Shown one piece after another: positions 49,344 to 57,629 of a DNA stretch of 64,000 bases. How positions within the stretch are numbered: the stretch's first letter is position 1; every line of letters starts with the position of its first letter. The translations under genes were made by a program, and so were the position numbers. Source of the DNA: Nocardia gamkensis NBRC 108242 (lineage in GTDB: Bacteria > Actinomycetota > Actinomycetes > Mycobacteriales > Mycobacteriaceae); the NCBI RefSeq assembly GCF_001612985.1, contig NZ_BDBM01000017.1, positions 62,001 to 126,000 of the forward strand. The letters are read 5' to 3'. The notes under the pieces were generated by a model that had not been told where the DNA came from, made no database searches, and saw nothing but the letters and a program-made list of their open reading frames with translations.

Positions 49344-49739
49344 TCAGTCGTCCAGATCGATGCGCACGGTGAGCAGATCGGTGCCGACGAGCCGCACGGC
49401 CGCGCTGTTGGCGCGCGGCAGGGCGGCCAAGCGGGCACGCGGGTCGTCCTCGGGCAGCAGATGCGCGGTGCCGGTGTGCCAGCGCCCGTGCAACCGCAGC
49501 CGAACCCGGTTGTCGGCCTTGATGTTCCGGACATACTGCGAACGCTCGCCGAACTCGGACACCAGCCAGAACTCCCGCCCGACCCGCCGCCCGCCGATCG
49601 GAGTGGTCCGCGGCTGCCCGCTGACCCGGCCCGTGGTCTCCAGGAGGGTCTGCCCGGGCAGCGTGCTGAGCAGCGGATTGCCCACGCGGCGCTGGAACGC
49701 TGTCACCACCCGATGCTGGATGTCGCGCAAGTTCGGCAT
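49344..49739 (-). CDS. deazaflavin(F420)-type nitroreductase/quinone reductase family protein
   Basis: A 131-residue member of the Ddn-like family: LLETTGRVSGQPRTTPIGGRRVGREFWLVSEFGERSQYVRNIKADNRVRLRLHGRWHTGTAHLL shows the split-barrel pattern with the conserved T-x-G-R-x-S-G-x-x-R-x-x-P. A paralogue sits at 34398-34808. Start ATG 49739 has TACCGT 6 nt upstream (49746-49751), consistent with a leaderless mRNA. Cofactor F420 versus FMN is not decidable from the sequence. Confidence 0.88.
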   Translation of the reverse strand: MPNLRDIQHRVVTAFQRRVGNPLLSTLPGQTLLETTGRVSGQPRTTPIGGRRVGREFWLVSEFGERSQYVRNIKADNRVRLRLHGRWHTGTAHLLPEDDPRARLAALPRANSAAVRLVGTDLLTVRIDLDD

Positions 49740-50278
49740 GCCGCGACGGTAGCACCGGTCACACCCGTCGGCAGGCCGCGCCGTGTCCGCGTTTCGGGCG
49801 TCGAACAGGGCACGAGCCCGCATGCGGTGCGCTATGGCACTGTCAGGCATCGGGGCGCAAACGGCCGCGCCTCGCATCGCACAGTGCTGATCGGTCGTGC
49901 CGCCGCACCGGACCGCGTGGAGCGTGCGGTGGGCAATCGACCGAGGATTCTTGTGTACCAATACCTTTGTGTGATGCGAGCCACAAATCAGCCGTCTCGC
50001 AATATCTCTCCCCGAATCCGCTGAGTTCCCATCGACCAGCAGCGGGTTCGCCGGGCGATCGGCCCCTGGTTCCCGGATCTCGCGCGCCGGTTTCGCCGCG
50101 GCGCGATGCAGCTCCAAAAAGATGCTGGAACTGCGGCTTTCAGCCGAGCTCACGGCTTCATGAGCGGGCGGTCGCCGGCGTCCCCCTCCGCGAGGCCGGC
50201 CGGCCGTGGCGATGCCGTTACCGAAGAACATCCGGCAAGGAATCGACCCCGCGCCCCTCCATGGGTGAGAATTTGGCG
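49740..50278. other. 539-bp intergenic region
   Basis: No gene could be supported. It contains the leaderless -10 box TACCGT (minus strand, 49746-49751) for the reductase and must hold the phoU promoter. The AT-richer stretch GTACCAATACCTTTGTG (49953-49969) is a candidate for that but has no matching -35. Confidence 0.5.
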
Positions 50279-50941
50279 GTGCGCACCCAGTTCACTGCCG
50301 AGCTCATCGCGTTGACGAATGATCTGACGCTGATGTGCACGCTCGCCCACGACGCCGTCGAGCGTGTCACCGACGCGCTCGTCGACGCCGATCTCACCGC
50401 GACCTACGAGGTCTTCGCGCTCGACGAGCAGTTGCAGAAGATGTACGGCGCGTGCGAGGCGCGCACCGTGGTGCTGCTGGCATTACAGGCGCCGGTGGCC
50501 CGCGACCTGCGGCACGTGGTGACGGCGATCCAGATCGCCGGTGAACTGTCCCGCATCGGCCGGCTCGCCAGCCGCGTCGCCGACAAGGTGTACCAGAGTC
50601 ATCCCGGACACGCGGCGGAGCAACCGATCCTGGACATCCTCGCCGCGATGGGCAAGCTGGCGGCCGAGCGCACGGCGCTGGCCGGGCAAGCGGTCGCGGG
50701 CCGCCACCCCCTGCCGGAGGAGGAGACGCCCGCCGGTCGCCCGATGGAAACGCTGCACCAGCAGCTGCATTCCGCGCTGCGCGAACCAGCGACCCAGCCG
50801 TCCACCGAGGTAGCGATCGATATCGCCCTGCTGGGGCATCACCTGGAACGCTGCGTCGACCACACGGCTCGCATCGAGCGGCTCATCCGCTTCCTCGACA
50901 CCGGCGTGCCACCGACCGCCCAGCCCAGCGACGACGAATAA
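50279..50941 (+). CDS. phoU: PhoU family phosphate-signalling protein
   Basis: A 220-residue PhoU protein with two three-helix bundles. RTQFTAELIALTNDLTLMCTLAHDAVERVTDAL and the metal-site motif EARTVVLLALQAPVARDLRHVVTAIQIAGELSRIG (first DxxR-like pair) are clear; the second bundle has LLGHHLERCVDHTARIERLI. PhoU dampens signalling by the PhoR/SenX3-type kinase and interacts with the Pst transporter; neither gene is here. GTG 50279 gives the family start MRTQF; ATG 50261 would add six residues. It is an isolated paralogue, as often found in actinobacteria. Confidence 0.92.
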   Translation: MRTQFTAELIALTNDLTLMCTLAHDAVERVTDALVDADLTATYEVFALDEQLQKMYGACEARTVVLLALQAPVARDLRHVVTAIQIAGELSRIGRLASRVADKVYQSHPGHAAEQPILDILAAMGKLAAERTALAGQAVAGRHPLPEEETPAGRPMETLHQQLHSALREPATQPSTEVAIDIALLGHHLERCVDHTARIERLIRFLDTGVPPTAQPSDDE

Positions 50942-50950
50942 GCGGCGTCC

Positions 50951-50956
50951 TACAGT
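50951..50956 (+). promoter_or_regulatory. -10 box of a probable leaderless promoter (mmuM)
   Basis: TACAGT followed by six bases (GGAACC) and GTG at 50963. It lies 10 bp after the phoU stop, so mmuM need not depend on read-through. Confidence 0.5.
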
Positions 50957-50962
50957 GGAACC

Positions 50963-51874
50963 GTGCTGTTCGACCCCGCGGCGGGGGCACTGATCTCGGA
51001 CGGTGGATTGGCCACCGAGCTGGAGGCGCGCGGCCACGACCTGTCCGGCGCGTTGTGGTCGGCGCGCCTGCTCGTGGACGAACCCGCCGCGATCGAGGCG
51101 GTGCACGCCGCCTATTTCCGCGCGGGTGCCGACATCGCGACCACCGCGACCTATCAGGCTTCCCTCGATGGTTTCGCCGCGCGCGGGCTGACCAGGACCG
51201 AATCGGTGCGGCTGTGGCAGCCCGGCGTGGCGCTGGCCCGCGCGGCGCGCGATGCCCGCGCAGGCGATGGGCGGCGCCGGTGGGTCGCCGCCTCGGTCGG
51301 CCCGTACGGCGCCGCGCGCGCCGACGGATCGGAATATCGTGGCCGCTACGGCCGCACCGTGGCCGAACTGCGAGCATGGCATCGGCCGCGTATGGAGGTG
51401 CTCGCCGAGGCGGGCGCGGACCTGCTGGCCGTGGAGACCGTTCCCGATATCGATGAGGCCGAGGCACTGGTGGACTTGGTGGACGAGCTCGGGGTGCCCG
51501 CATGGCTCAGCTACACCATCGACGGCGACCGCACCCGTGCCGGTCAACCGCTCGCCGACGCCTTCGCGGTGGCCGCGGACTCGGCCTCGATCGTCGCGAT
51601 CGGCGTGAACTGTTGCGCGCCCGCCGATGTCCCGGTCGCGGTGGAACTCGCCGCCCGCACCGGCAAACCCGTGGTCGCCTACCCCAACAGCGGCGAAGGC
51701 TGGGATGCGGCGCGCCGGCGCTGGACCGGTCCCCCACAGTTCACGCCGGGACAAGCCCGCGACTGGTACGCGCGGGGCGCGCGGATCATCGGCGGATGCT
51801 GCCGTGTCGGCCCCGCCCACATCGCCCATCTCGCAAGGGAGTTACGGTTGTCCGGCCCCGTAACGCCCGGCTGA
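50963..51874 (+). CDS. mmuM: homocysteine S-methyltransferase
   Basis: A 303-residue zinc methyltransferase of the MmuM/betaine-homocysteine type, which makes methionine from homocysteine using S-methylmethionine or SAM. SDGGLATELEARGHDLSGALWSARLL (residues 12-37) is the family start. The zinc ligands are Cys in GVNCCAP and the pair in IIGGCCRVGPAHI near the C-terminus, all present. Length is normal. Cytosolic. GTG start with a -10 box at leaderless spacing. Confidence 0.94.
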   Translation: MLFDPAAGALISDGGLATELEARGHDLSGALWSARLLVDEPAAIEAVHAAYFRAGADIATTATYQASLDGFAARGLTRTESVRLWQPGVALARAARDARAGDGRRRWVAASVGPYGAARADGSEYRGRYGRTVAELRAWHRPRMEVLAEAGADLLAVETVPDIDEAEALVDLVDELGVPAWLSYTIDGDRTRAGQPLADAFAVAADSASIVAIGVNCCAPADVPVAVELAARTGKPVVAYPNSGEGWDAARRRWTGPPQFTPGQARDWYARGARIIGGCCRVGPAHIAHLARELRLSGPVTPG

Positions 51875-51907
51875 GCGATTCGGCCGCGACGCGAGCCGCC
51901 GTTCGGG

Positions 51908-52768
51908 TCATGTCTGTTCGAGCATGGGGAAACGACCGGAACCGAGCAGCCCCGCGATCGCGTCCATCTTCGCTTGCGGCGCGGCGTAGTCCGGATGAGC
52001 ACGCAGCACCGACGCCGCGTCGTGCAACCGGATCATCTGCCGTTCGGCCTCGGCCGCGGTACGACCGCCCGCGCTGACCGGATGGCGCGCGTACACCGGG
52101 CGGCGCGGGTCGACCCGTCCCGAGGCGAGCGCTCGGTCCACCCGGCGCGAGCAGCGGCAGAACGCCGCGGGATCGACCAGGCCGCAGGTCGCGTTCAGGA
52201 AGTTCCCGAGCCGCTTCTTGGCTCGCTGCAACCGCTTTCGATAGGCGGCCGGGGTGACCTCGAGGATCCAGGCGGCCTCGGGGGAACTCAGCTCGAACAC
52301 CTCACCGAGCACGAAGGCGATCCGTTCGTCGCGGGCCAGGCATTGCAACATGCCCTGGCTACAGGTGAGCCGCACCTCGGCGGTCAGCAGCACCGCTTCC
52401 GGCCCGCGGTGATCCGCCTCCGACAATCCGTCGGCCAGCCCGTCCCGGAAAGAGTCCAAGCTCAGTTGCGCGGCCTCCTGCGGGGATTGCCGCCGCAGAT
52501 TCAGCAGGTGATTGACGCCGATGCGATAGGCCCAGGTGAGCAGTTTCGCCTCGGCGCGCCAGCTGTGCAGATGGTCGAGGACGCGCACCATGATCTCCTG
52601 CGTCGCGTCCTCGGCCTCCGCGGGCCGCCAGACCATGCGCAGGGCCAGCCGATACAGCGGGTCCTGTAGCAGGCGCACCACCTGGGCGATGGCCTCCCGG
52701 TCGCCCGCGACCGCGCGGGCGACCATGGCCTTCTCCTCCGCCGCGACCCGGTCGTGCTCGGTGCTCAT
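51908..52768 (-). CDS. ECF-like sigma factor with C-terminal extension
   Basis: A 286-residue sigma-70 family protein. Region 2 is LYRLALRMVWRPAEAEDATQEIMVRVLDHLHSWRAEAKLLTWAYRIGVNHLLNLRR and region 4 is MLQCLARDERIAFVLGEVFELSSPEAAWILEVTPAAYRKRLQRAKKRL. After region 4, about 90 extra residues carry CGLVDPAAFCRCSRRVDRALASG and a helical end. The CxC-type cysteine cluster suggests metal or redox sensing within the sigma factor itself, and no anti-sigma gene is adjacent. Target promoters unknown. Confidence 0.92.
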   Translation of the reverse strand: MSTEHDRVAAEEKAMVARAVAGDREAIAQVVRLLQDPLYRLALRMVWRPAEAEDATQEIMVRVLDHLHSWRAEAKLLTWAYRIGVNHLLNLRRQSPQEAAQLSLDSFRDGLADGLSEADHRGPEAVLLTAEVRLTCSQGMLQCLARDERIAFVLGEVFELSSPEAAWILEVTPAAYRKRLQRAKKRLGNFLNATCGLVDPAAFCRCSRRVDRALASGRVDPRRPVYARHPVSAGGRTAAEAERQMIRLHDAASVLRAHPDYAAPQAKMDAIAGLLGSGRFPMLEQT

Positions 52769-52832
52769 CCGGCCATCATTCGGCTTGCGTCGCGGTCGGC
52801 GCAAGCACGCCCCGGTTACACCGGGCACGAGG

Positions 52833-53705
52833 TCACGAGCGAGCGGCCGCACCGACCAGGGCGTGCCGGTCGAGCCACTGCGCGACCGCCCGGCCGATCT
52901 CGTCCGGCCGATCCTCCGGCGCGTGGTGGCCCGCCGGGCCGATCGGCGCGACCTCGGCGCTCGCGAAGGTGCTCGCGGCCCAGTCGATCGCCTCCGCCGC
53001 ACCCAATCCGACGCCGTTCTCCAGCGCCATCAGCAATTTCGGCACCTCGGGTGTGGCGGCCGCCCACTCGCCGTAGTTCCGCACCAGCGCCACCACGTCG
53101 GCGGGCTCGCCGTCCAGCGGGAACTCACGCGGCCACACCAGCAGCGGCTTGCGTGTGGCCGGGGTGGGGTACGGCGCCCGGTACACGTCGTGATCCTCGG
53201 CGGCCAGGTCGGCGACGCCCTTCGGCAGGTTGAACTCGATGAAGGTGTTCTCCTCCAGAATCATCCGCTCGCCCTCCGGGGAGCGGAACTTGCGGAACAA
53301 CTCGGCGCCCAGCGCAGGCAGTTCGTCCCAGCGCATCGGCCGCAAGAAGGTCTCGATCAGCGCGATGCCGCGCACCCGGCCCGGATGCCGCGCGGCCCAG
53401 TCCATGCCCAGCGCTCCGCCCCAGTCGTGCCCGACCAGCACCACCCGGTCCAGGCCGAGCGTGTCGAACCAGGCGTCCAGGTAGGCGGCATGGTCGGTGA
53501 AGCGGTAGCCGCTGTCCGGCTTGCCGGATTCCCCCATCCCGATCAGATCCGGCGCCAGCGCCCTGGTTCGATCGGCGACGTGCGGGATCACGTTGCGCCA
53601 CAGGTAGGACGAGGTCGGATTGCCGTGCAGGAACACCACCGGGGTGTCCCCCACTCCGGTGTCGCGGTAGTTGATGAAGGAGTCGAGAACGTCGACGGTC
53701 GGCAT
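52833..53705 (-). CDS. dhaA: haloalkane dehalogenase (alpha/beta-hydrolase)
   Basis: A 290-residue haloalkane dehalogenase. Nucleophile Asp 94 in LVGHDWGGALG, halide-stabilising residues Asn 29 (LHGNPTSSYLW) and a tryptophan next to the Asp, Glu 118 in ALIETFLRPMRW, and the His in GPAGHHAPEDRP: the Asp-His-Glu arrangement of subfamily II (DhaA/LinB). It hydrolyses carbon-halogen bonds of haloalkanes to alcohols. Cytosolic. No transport or regulator gene is directly linked. The specific name DhaA is by resemblance. Confidence 0.9.
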   Translation of the reverse strand: MPTVDVLDSFINYRDTGVGDTPVVFLHGNPTSSYLWRNVIPHVADRTRALAPDLIGMGESGKPDSGYRFTDHAAYLDAWFDTLGLDRVVLVGHDWGGALGMDWAARHPGRVRGIALIETFLRPMRWDELPALGAELFRKFRSPEGERMILEENTFIEFNLPKGVADLAAEDHDVYRAPYPTPATRKPLLVWPREFPLDGEPADVVALVRNYGEWAAATPEVPKLLMALENGVGLGAAEAIDWAASTFASAEVAPIGPAGHHAPEDRPDEIGRAVAQWLDRHALVGAAARS

Positions 53706-53922
53706 GATGTGGTCCTTTCAGGTCGGGCTTGCTTGCCCACACCCGTTTCGACACACGATTCGCGTGCCTGTGACGCGAAGTGATCATCGTCACACACGGA
53801 GCCAGCCGGACGGCGACCCCCGCACCGCACTGTCATCTCATGTACACATCCGTACCCATGCAGTAGATACATGGCCGAAACTGAAGATCGGCTGAGAAAT
53901 TTTCCGATCCCTCAGAACGAAC

Positions 53923-53952
53923 TTGCCAATCACCACGCGTCCTATCTACTGT
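53923..53952 (+). promoter_or_regulatory. promoter in the 53.7-54.4 kb gap
   Basis: TTGCCA (53923-53928), 18-bp spacer, TACTGT (53947-53952). Predicted start near 53959, followed by a hairpin-rich stretch and a strong terminator rather than an ORF. Confidence 0.55.
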
Positions 53953-53958
53953 CTTGAT

Positions 53959-54240
53959 ACGTAGGACCAAGTGAGATCGAGATGGAGCGGATGCGTGCTG
54001 GCGCCCTACCCGGTAGGGACTTTCCCTGGTCACCCCCGATCCCGATCACCCCTGATCGTCACGAGTGAGTCCGGAGCAGGCGCGGCTCGACACCTCGGGA
54101 CCTCCCCCTCATCAGCCCCGTGGTGTCGTACCAGTGCGGTTTTCGGAGTGGACAACCATCCGCACAACCGCGCGGCTCCTCAGGCCTCCTCGTGATAGAC
54201 CGCCCCCGAATCGGCGCCGGCACGGCGATTCGGGGGCGGG
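53959..54240 (+). ncRNA. candidate structured RNA with C-rich loops
   Basis: From the predicted transcription start the sequence forms a succession of stems: CCCTACC/GGTAGGG (54004-54018); CGATCA-CCCC-TGATCG (54043-54058); an 11-bp stem with one T:T mismatch, CGACACC.CGGG/CCCG.GGTGTCG (54088-54128), whose 17-nt loop begins ACCTCCCCCT; GTGCGG/CCGCAC (54134-54165); and a 14-bp terminator (54200-54239). No ORF with codon-like composition fits. The C-rich single-stranded loops could pair with G-rich ribosome-binding sites. It could instead be the 5' leader of the HNH gene, but the terminator argues against it. Confidence 0.45.
54200..54239. terminator. 14-bp GC-rich terminator hairpin
   Basis: CCGCCCCCGAATCG (54200-54213) pairs perfectly with CGATTCGGGGGCGG (54226-54239) across 12 nt. 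No coding region ends just before it, so it closes the candidate RNA. Confidence 0.75.
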
Positions 54241-54387
54241 CCCACTCCTGTCCGATCGCTCTGGCGCATCGCCCGTTAACGGCCGGCTGTGCCGAATCTC
54301 ATACGTGCCGTTGGGTTGCGCGAACCCTGCCACTGGATACCTTGTCGCCGGTTACAGTTTCAAGTGGGTTCGGCGTTAGGAAGTTCG

Positions 54388-55110
54388 ATGAAGTCCACAA
54401 CGCGGCGGCTGGCTCTGATCGGCATCATGGTGGCGACTTCCATCGGACTGATCTCCTGCTCCTCGGTTCACCCCAGCCAGTCGACGGCGGCGGGATGCGG
54501 TTCCGGCGGCCGGGCGTGCGCCGATGCCGCCGCCCCGATTCCCGGCCGCGACGCTCTCGCCCTGCTCAACTCCCTGCGCGTGGCGGAACGCGCGCCCAAA
54601 ACCGGCTACAGCCGGGACGAATTCGGGCCGCCCTGGTCCGACAACGTCTCGGTGCCCGGCGGCGGCAACGGCTGCGACACCCGTAACGACATCCTCCAGC
54701 GCGATATGACCGACGTGACCTTCAAGTCGGGCAAGTGCATCGTCGCCACCGGGACGCTCGCCGACCCGTACACCGGCAAGACCATCGCCTTCAAGCGTGG
54801 CACGAAGTCCTCCGACGACGTGCAGATCGATCACGTCGTCGCGCTGTCGGACGCCTGGCAGAAAGGCGCACAGCAGCTTTCCGCCGAACGCCGCCGCGAC
54901 CTGGCCAACGACCCGCTGAACCTGCAAGCCGTCGACGGCCCGACCAACCAGTCCAAGAGCGACTCCGACGCGGCCGAGTGGCTGCCGCCGAGCAAGGGCT
55001 ACCACTGCGCCTACCTGACCAGGCAGATCCAGGTCAAGGCGGCCTACCAGCTCTGGGTCACCCCGGCCGAGAAGGACGCCATGGCGCGGATCCTGACCGC
55101 CTGCCCCTGA
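54388..55110 (+). CDS. exported HNH endonuclease family lipoprotein (DUF1524)
   Basis: A 240-residue protein with a lipoprotein-type signal (LIGIMVATSIGLISC) and a GmuG-like/DUF1524 HNH nuclease domain: VQIDHVVALSDAWQKGAQQL followed by NDPLNLQAVDGPTNQSKSDSDAAEWLPP gives the His-N-N metal-finger residues. Four cysteines around CGSGGRAC and GKC may form disulfides. Such secreted HNH proteins are common in actinobacteria; possible roles are DNA degradation for nutrients or competition. AGGAAG precedes the ATG. Convergent with the ADH operon. Confidence 0.9.
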   Translation: MKSTTRRLALIGIMVATSIGLISCSSVHPSQSTAAGCGSGGRACADAAAPIPGRDALALLNSLRVAERAPKTGYSRDEFGPPWSDNVSVPGGGNGCDTRNDILQRDMTDVTFKSGKCIVATGTLADPYTGKTIAFKRGTKSSDDVQIDHVVALSDAWQKGAQQLSAERRRDLANDPLNLQAVDGPTNQSKSDSDAAEWLPPSKGYHCAYLTRQIQVKAAYQLWVTPAEKDAMARILTACP

Positions 55111-55113
55111 GTC

Positions 55114-56133
55114 CTAGGGAATCTCGATAACCACCTTCCCGAACGGATCACCGGTGCGGAGATACCGGTAGGCCGCCTCGGCGTCCTCGAACGCGAACAC
55201 CCGGTCGATGACGGGACGCATCCGATGGACGGCGATCGCTCGGTTCATCGCCTCGAAATCCGTTCGGCTGCCCACCGCGATGCGGCGGATCGACAGATAC
55301 GACGCGCCGAATGGATTGCCCGCGGGCGGGTCGGTGGCGGGCATCGCGCCGATCATCGTGATCCGCCCGTTGTACGCGCCCGACCGCACGGATTTCGCCA
55401 GTGTCGGCATGCCCACCGCGTCGAGGACGTGGTCGACGCCGTCACCGCCGGTGCGGTCCAGCACGGCGCTTTCCCAATCCGGGGTCCGGCTGCGATCGAT
55501 CACCTCGTCGGCTCCGAGCGCGCGTAACCGCTCGGCTTTGCGATCACTCGAGGTGATCGAGATGATCCTGGCGCCGTGCATTTTCGCGTGCTGTACGCCG
55601 AAAAGCGCCACCGATCCGCTGCCGACGGTCAATACGGTCTCGCCCGGCCGCACCGGCGACGGCGTGCTCAGCGCGGCCCACGCCACCACCCCGGCGCAGG
55701 TCAGCGTCGCGGCTTCCGGGTCGGTGAGGTGACCTGGCACGTGCACCACCGAATCCTCCTCCAGCACGGCATAAGTGGCGAGCATGCCGGGATGGGTGGC
55801 GCCGTACTGCTCGACGACGTGCGACCGACGCTGCGGACCGTCGACCCAGCGGACGAAGTAGGTGGCGGTCACCCGGTCGCCCACCGCGGCGCGGGTCACG
55901 TCGTCACCCACGGCGATCACCTCGCCGACACCGTCGCTGAGCGGGACGACGCCGGGGGTGGCAGGCAGTGGGTACGTACCGTCCACCAGCATCAGATCGC
56001 GACGATTCAGCGACGCCGCCCGCACCCGGATCACCACCTGCCGTGGGCCGGGCACTGGCATCTCCTGCGGTGCGGCGGTCAGCGCGCCCGCGCCGCGCGC
56101 GGGGTCGAGATGGTAGGCGACGGCTTGCCTCAT
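55114..56133 (-). CDS. zinc-binding-type alcohol dehydrogenase/quinone reductase (MDR)
   Basis: A 339-residue medium-chain dehydrogenase/reductase. RVRAASLNRRDLMLVDGTYPLPATPGVVPLSDGVGEVIAVGDDV at the N-terminus and NADP-binding VLTVGSGSVALFGVQHAKMHGARIISITSS in the middle are typical of the NAD(P)-dependent alcohol dehydrogenase (AdhP/QOR-like) group. The usual structural zinc cysteines are missing, so it is probably zinc-free. It overlaps the SnoaL-like gene by 4 bp. The operon likely converts a small aldehyde, ketone or alcohol; the HTH gene facing it may regulate it. Confidence 0.9.
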   Translation of the reverse strand: MRQAVAYHLDPARGAGALTAAPQEMPVPGPRQVVIRVRAASLNRRDLMLVDGTYPLPATPGVVPLSDGVGEVIAVGDDVTRAAVGDRVTATYFVRWVDGPQRRSHVVEQYGATHPGMLATYAVLEEDSVVHVPGHLTDPEAATLTCAGVVAWAALSTPSPVRPGETVLTVGSGSVALFGVQHAKMHGARIISITSSDRKAERLRALGADEVIDRSRTPDWESAVLDRTGGDGVDHVLDAVGMPTLAKSVRSGAYNGRITMIGAMPATDPPAGNPFGASYLSIRRIAVGSRTDFEAMNRAIAVHRMRPVIDRVFAFEDAEAAYRYLRTGDPFGKVVIEIP

Positions 56134-56573
56134 GCGACGCCGATGTACTGGTGATCCCACCGGATCCGGCCGTCGTCGTCGAGCGCGATGACGTCGTATC
56201 CGCCGCCCACGACAGCGCCGTCGGCCTTCGTCACCATGTGCCAGGTCAGGCCGATCAGGTTCACCGAGAGGCGCACCGCCTGCCCCTCGGCCACGAACAC
56301 GTGCTCACCGGGAGCGACGAACTCGTCGTACGCCCGGTCGACGCGGCGGTCCAGCGCTTCATAACCACGGATCTCCACGGTCGGGATCGGGAAGGACAGC
56401 GCGGCCAACGCTTCCCGCATACCCTGCGGCGGATCCACCAGGACCTGGGCGCCGTCCTCGGACCACAGTTGCCTGATCCGCTTGCGCCTGGCTTCGGCGT
56501 CGGGCTCGTTCCACAACGCGATGTACCGTTCGGCGAATCGCGAGAGTTCCTGCTCATCGAATTTGTTGCTCAT
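56130..56573 (-). CDS. SnoaL/NTF2-like small protein
   Basis: A 147-residue NTF2-like protein: FAERYIALWNEPDAEARRKRIRQLWSEDGAQVLVDPPQGMREAL at the start and a curved-sheet C-terminus ending DDDGRIRWDHQYIG, the conserved GRIxxxxxY-type ending of SnoaL-like proteins. Such domains act as cyclases, isomerases or ligand-binding subunits. First gene of the two-gene operon with the alcohol dehydrogenase (ATGA overlap). Catalytic residues are not assignable. Confidence 0.85.
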   Translation of the reverse strand: MSNKFDEQELSRFAERYIALWNEPDAEARRKRIRQLWSEDGAQVLVDPPQGMREALAALSFPIPTVEIRGYEALDRRVDRAYDEFVAPGEHVFVAEGQAVRLSVNLIGLTWHMVTKADGAVVGGGYDVIALDDDGRIRWDHQYIGVA

Positions 56574-56659
56574 GCGGCAGAGTTTTGCCGCCGTTCGAAG
56601 TCTGTGCGATTCCCCGCAGGGTATGGCGAGCCCGCTGCCCGCCCGCCGATACTGCTGCT

Positions 56660-57451
56660 ATGACAACGGCGATCGAGTCCACCGGCTTCGCCCGGCAGCT
56701 CAAGCATTGGCGGACGCTGCGCCGGGTCAGCCAGCTCGACCTCGCGATCCGCGCCGACACCACGCAGCGTCACCTGAGCTTCCTGGAGCAGGGCCGCTCG
56801 CGCCCCGGCCGCACCATGGTGGTGCGGCTGGCCGAATCACTGGAGCTGTCGCTGCGTGAACGCAACGGACTGCTGCTGGCCGCGGGATACGCGCCGATCT
56901 TCCCCGAATCGGAACTCGACACCGTGGAACTGGCGCCGGTGCTGGAGGCGTTACGCGCCATTCTGGACGGCCATCTGCCCTACCCGGCGCTGGTCGTGCG
57001 GCCCTACGGCATCCTGCTCGCCGCCAACGCCGCCTTCGACGTGCTCACCGAGGGCGCCGCACCGTGGCTGCTGGAACCACCGGTCAACGTGCTGCGGCTC
57101 GCGCTGCATCCGGACGGCTTGGCCGCCCGCGTGGTCAACCTGCCCGAATGGGGAAGGCACGTCACCGAAGCGCTGCGCAACCGGATGGCCCGCAGCCCCG
57201 ATCCCGTCCTGGACGAGCTGATCGACGAGCTGGAGACCTATCTGCCGTCCACGGAGCCGGGACCGGGGCATCTGGGTTTCGCGGTGCCATTGCGCCTGCG
57301 CTGCGCCGAAGGGGAATTGCGTTTGATCACCACGCTCACCTCGTTCGCCACCGCGGTGGACGTCACGCTCGCCGAACTGCAACTGGAGGCGTTTCTGCCC
57401 GGCGACGAGCAGACCACGCGAATTCTGCGCGAACGCGCGGCACGACGCTGA
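56660..57451 (+). CDS. helix-turn-helix regulator with MmyB-like ligand domain
   Basis: A 263-residue XRE-type regulator: HTH at residues 10-65 (FARQLKHWRTLRRVSQLDLAIRADTTQRHLSFLEQGRSRPGRTMVVRLAESL) followed by an MmyB-like PAS-type ligand domain (LVVRPYGILLAANAAFDVLTEGAAPWLL and PLRLRCAEGELRLITTLTSFATAVDVTLAELQLEAFLPGD). This type is thought to bind fatty acids or small metabolites. Start ATG 56660 lacks an obvious RBS. Divergent from the SnoaL/alcohol dehydrogenase operon with 86 bp between starts, so it probably represses that operon. Confidence 0.92.
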   Translation: MTTAIESTGFARQLKHWRTLRRVSQLDLAIRADTTQRHLSFLEQGRSRPGRTMVVRLAESLELSLRERNGLLLAAGYAPIFPESELDTVELAPVLEALRAILDGHLPYPALVVRPYGILLAANAAFDVLTEGAAPWLLEPPVNVLRLALHPDGLAARVVNLPEWGRHVTEALRNRMARSPDPVLDELIDELETYLPSTEPGPGHLGFAVPLRLRCAEGELRLITTLTSFATAVDVTLAELQLEAFLPGDEQTTRILRERAARR

Positions 57452-57592
57452 TCGGGGCTATCGCGCCCGCCACGACCAGCCGATGCTGGACCGGCTCGAC
57501 ATGCGGGCTGGGCGGCGACCAGGAACCGTGTCGATCCGGCGGTCTGCCAGGTTCCGATTGCCGCCGCCGAATCGCCGCGCACCCGAGGATCG

Positions 57593-57617
57593 GTCCCGCA
57601 GGTCGGCCCTGCGGGAC
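57593..57617. terminator. hairpin in convergent gap before FAD monooxygenase
   Basis: GTCCCGCAGG (57593-57602) pairs perfectly with CCTGCGGGAC (57608-57617) over 5 nt, 13 bp beyond the stop of the minus-strand monooxygenase gene. Confidence 0.7.
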
Positions 57618-57629
57618 TTCACCCTCGAC

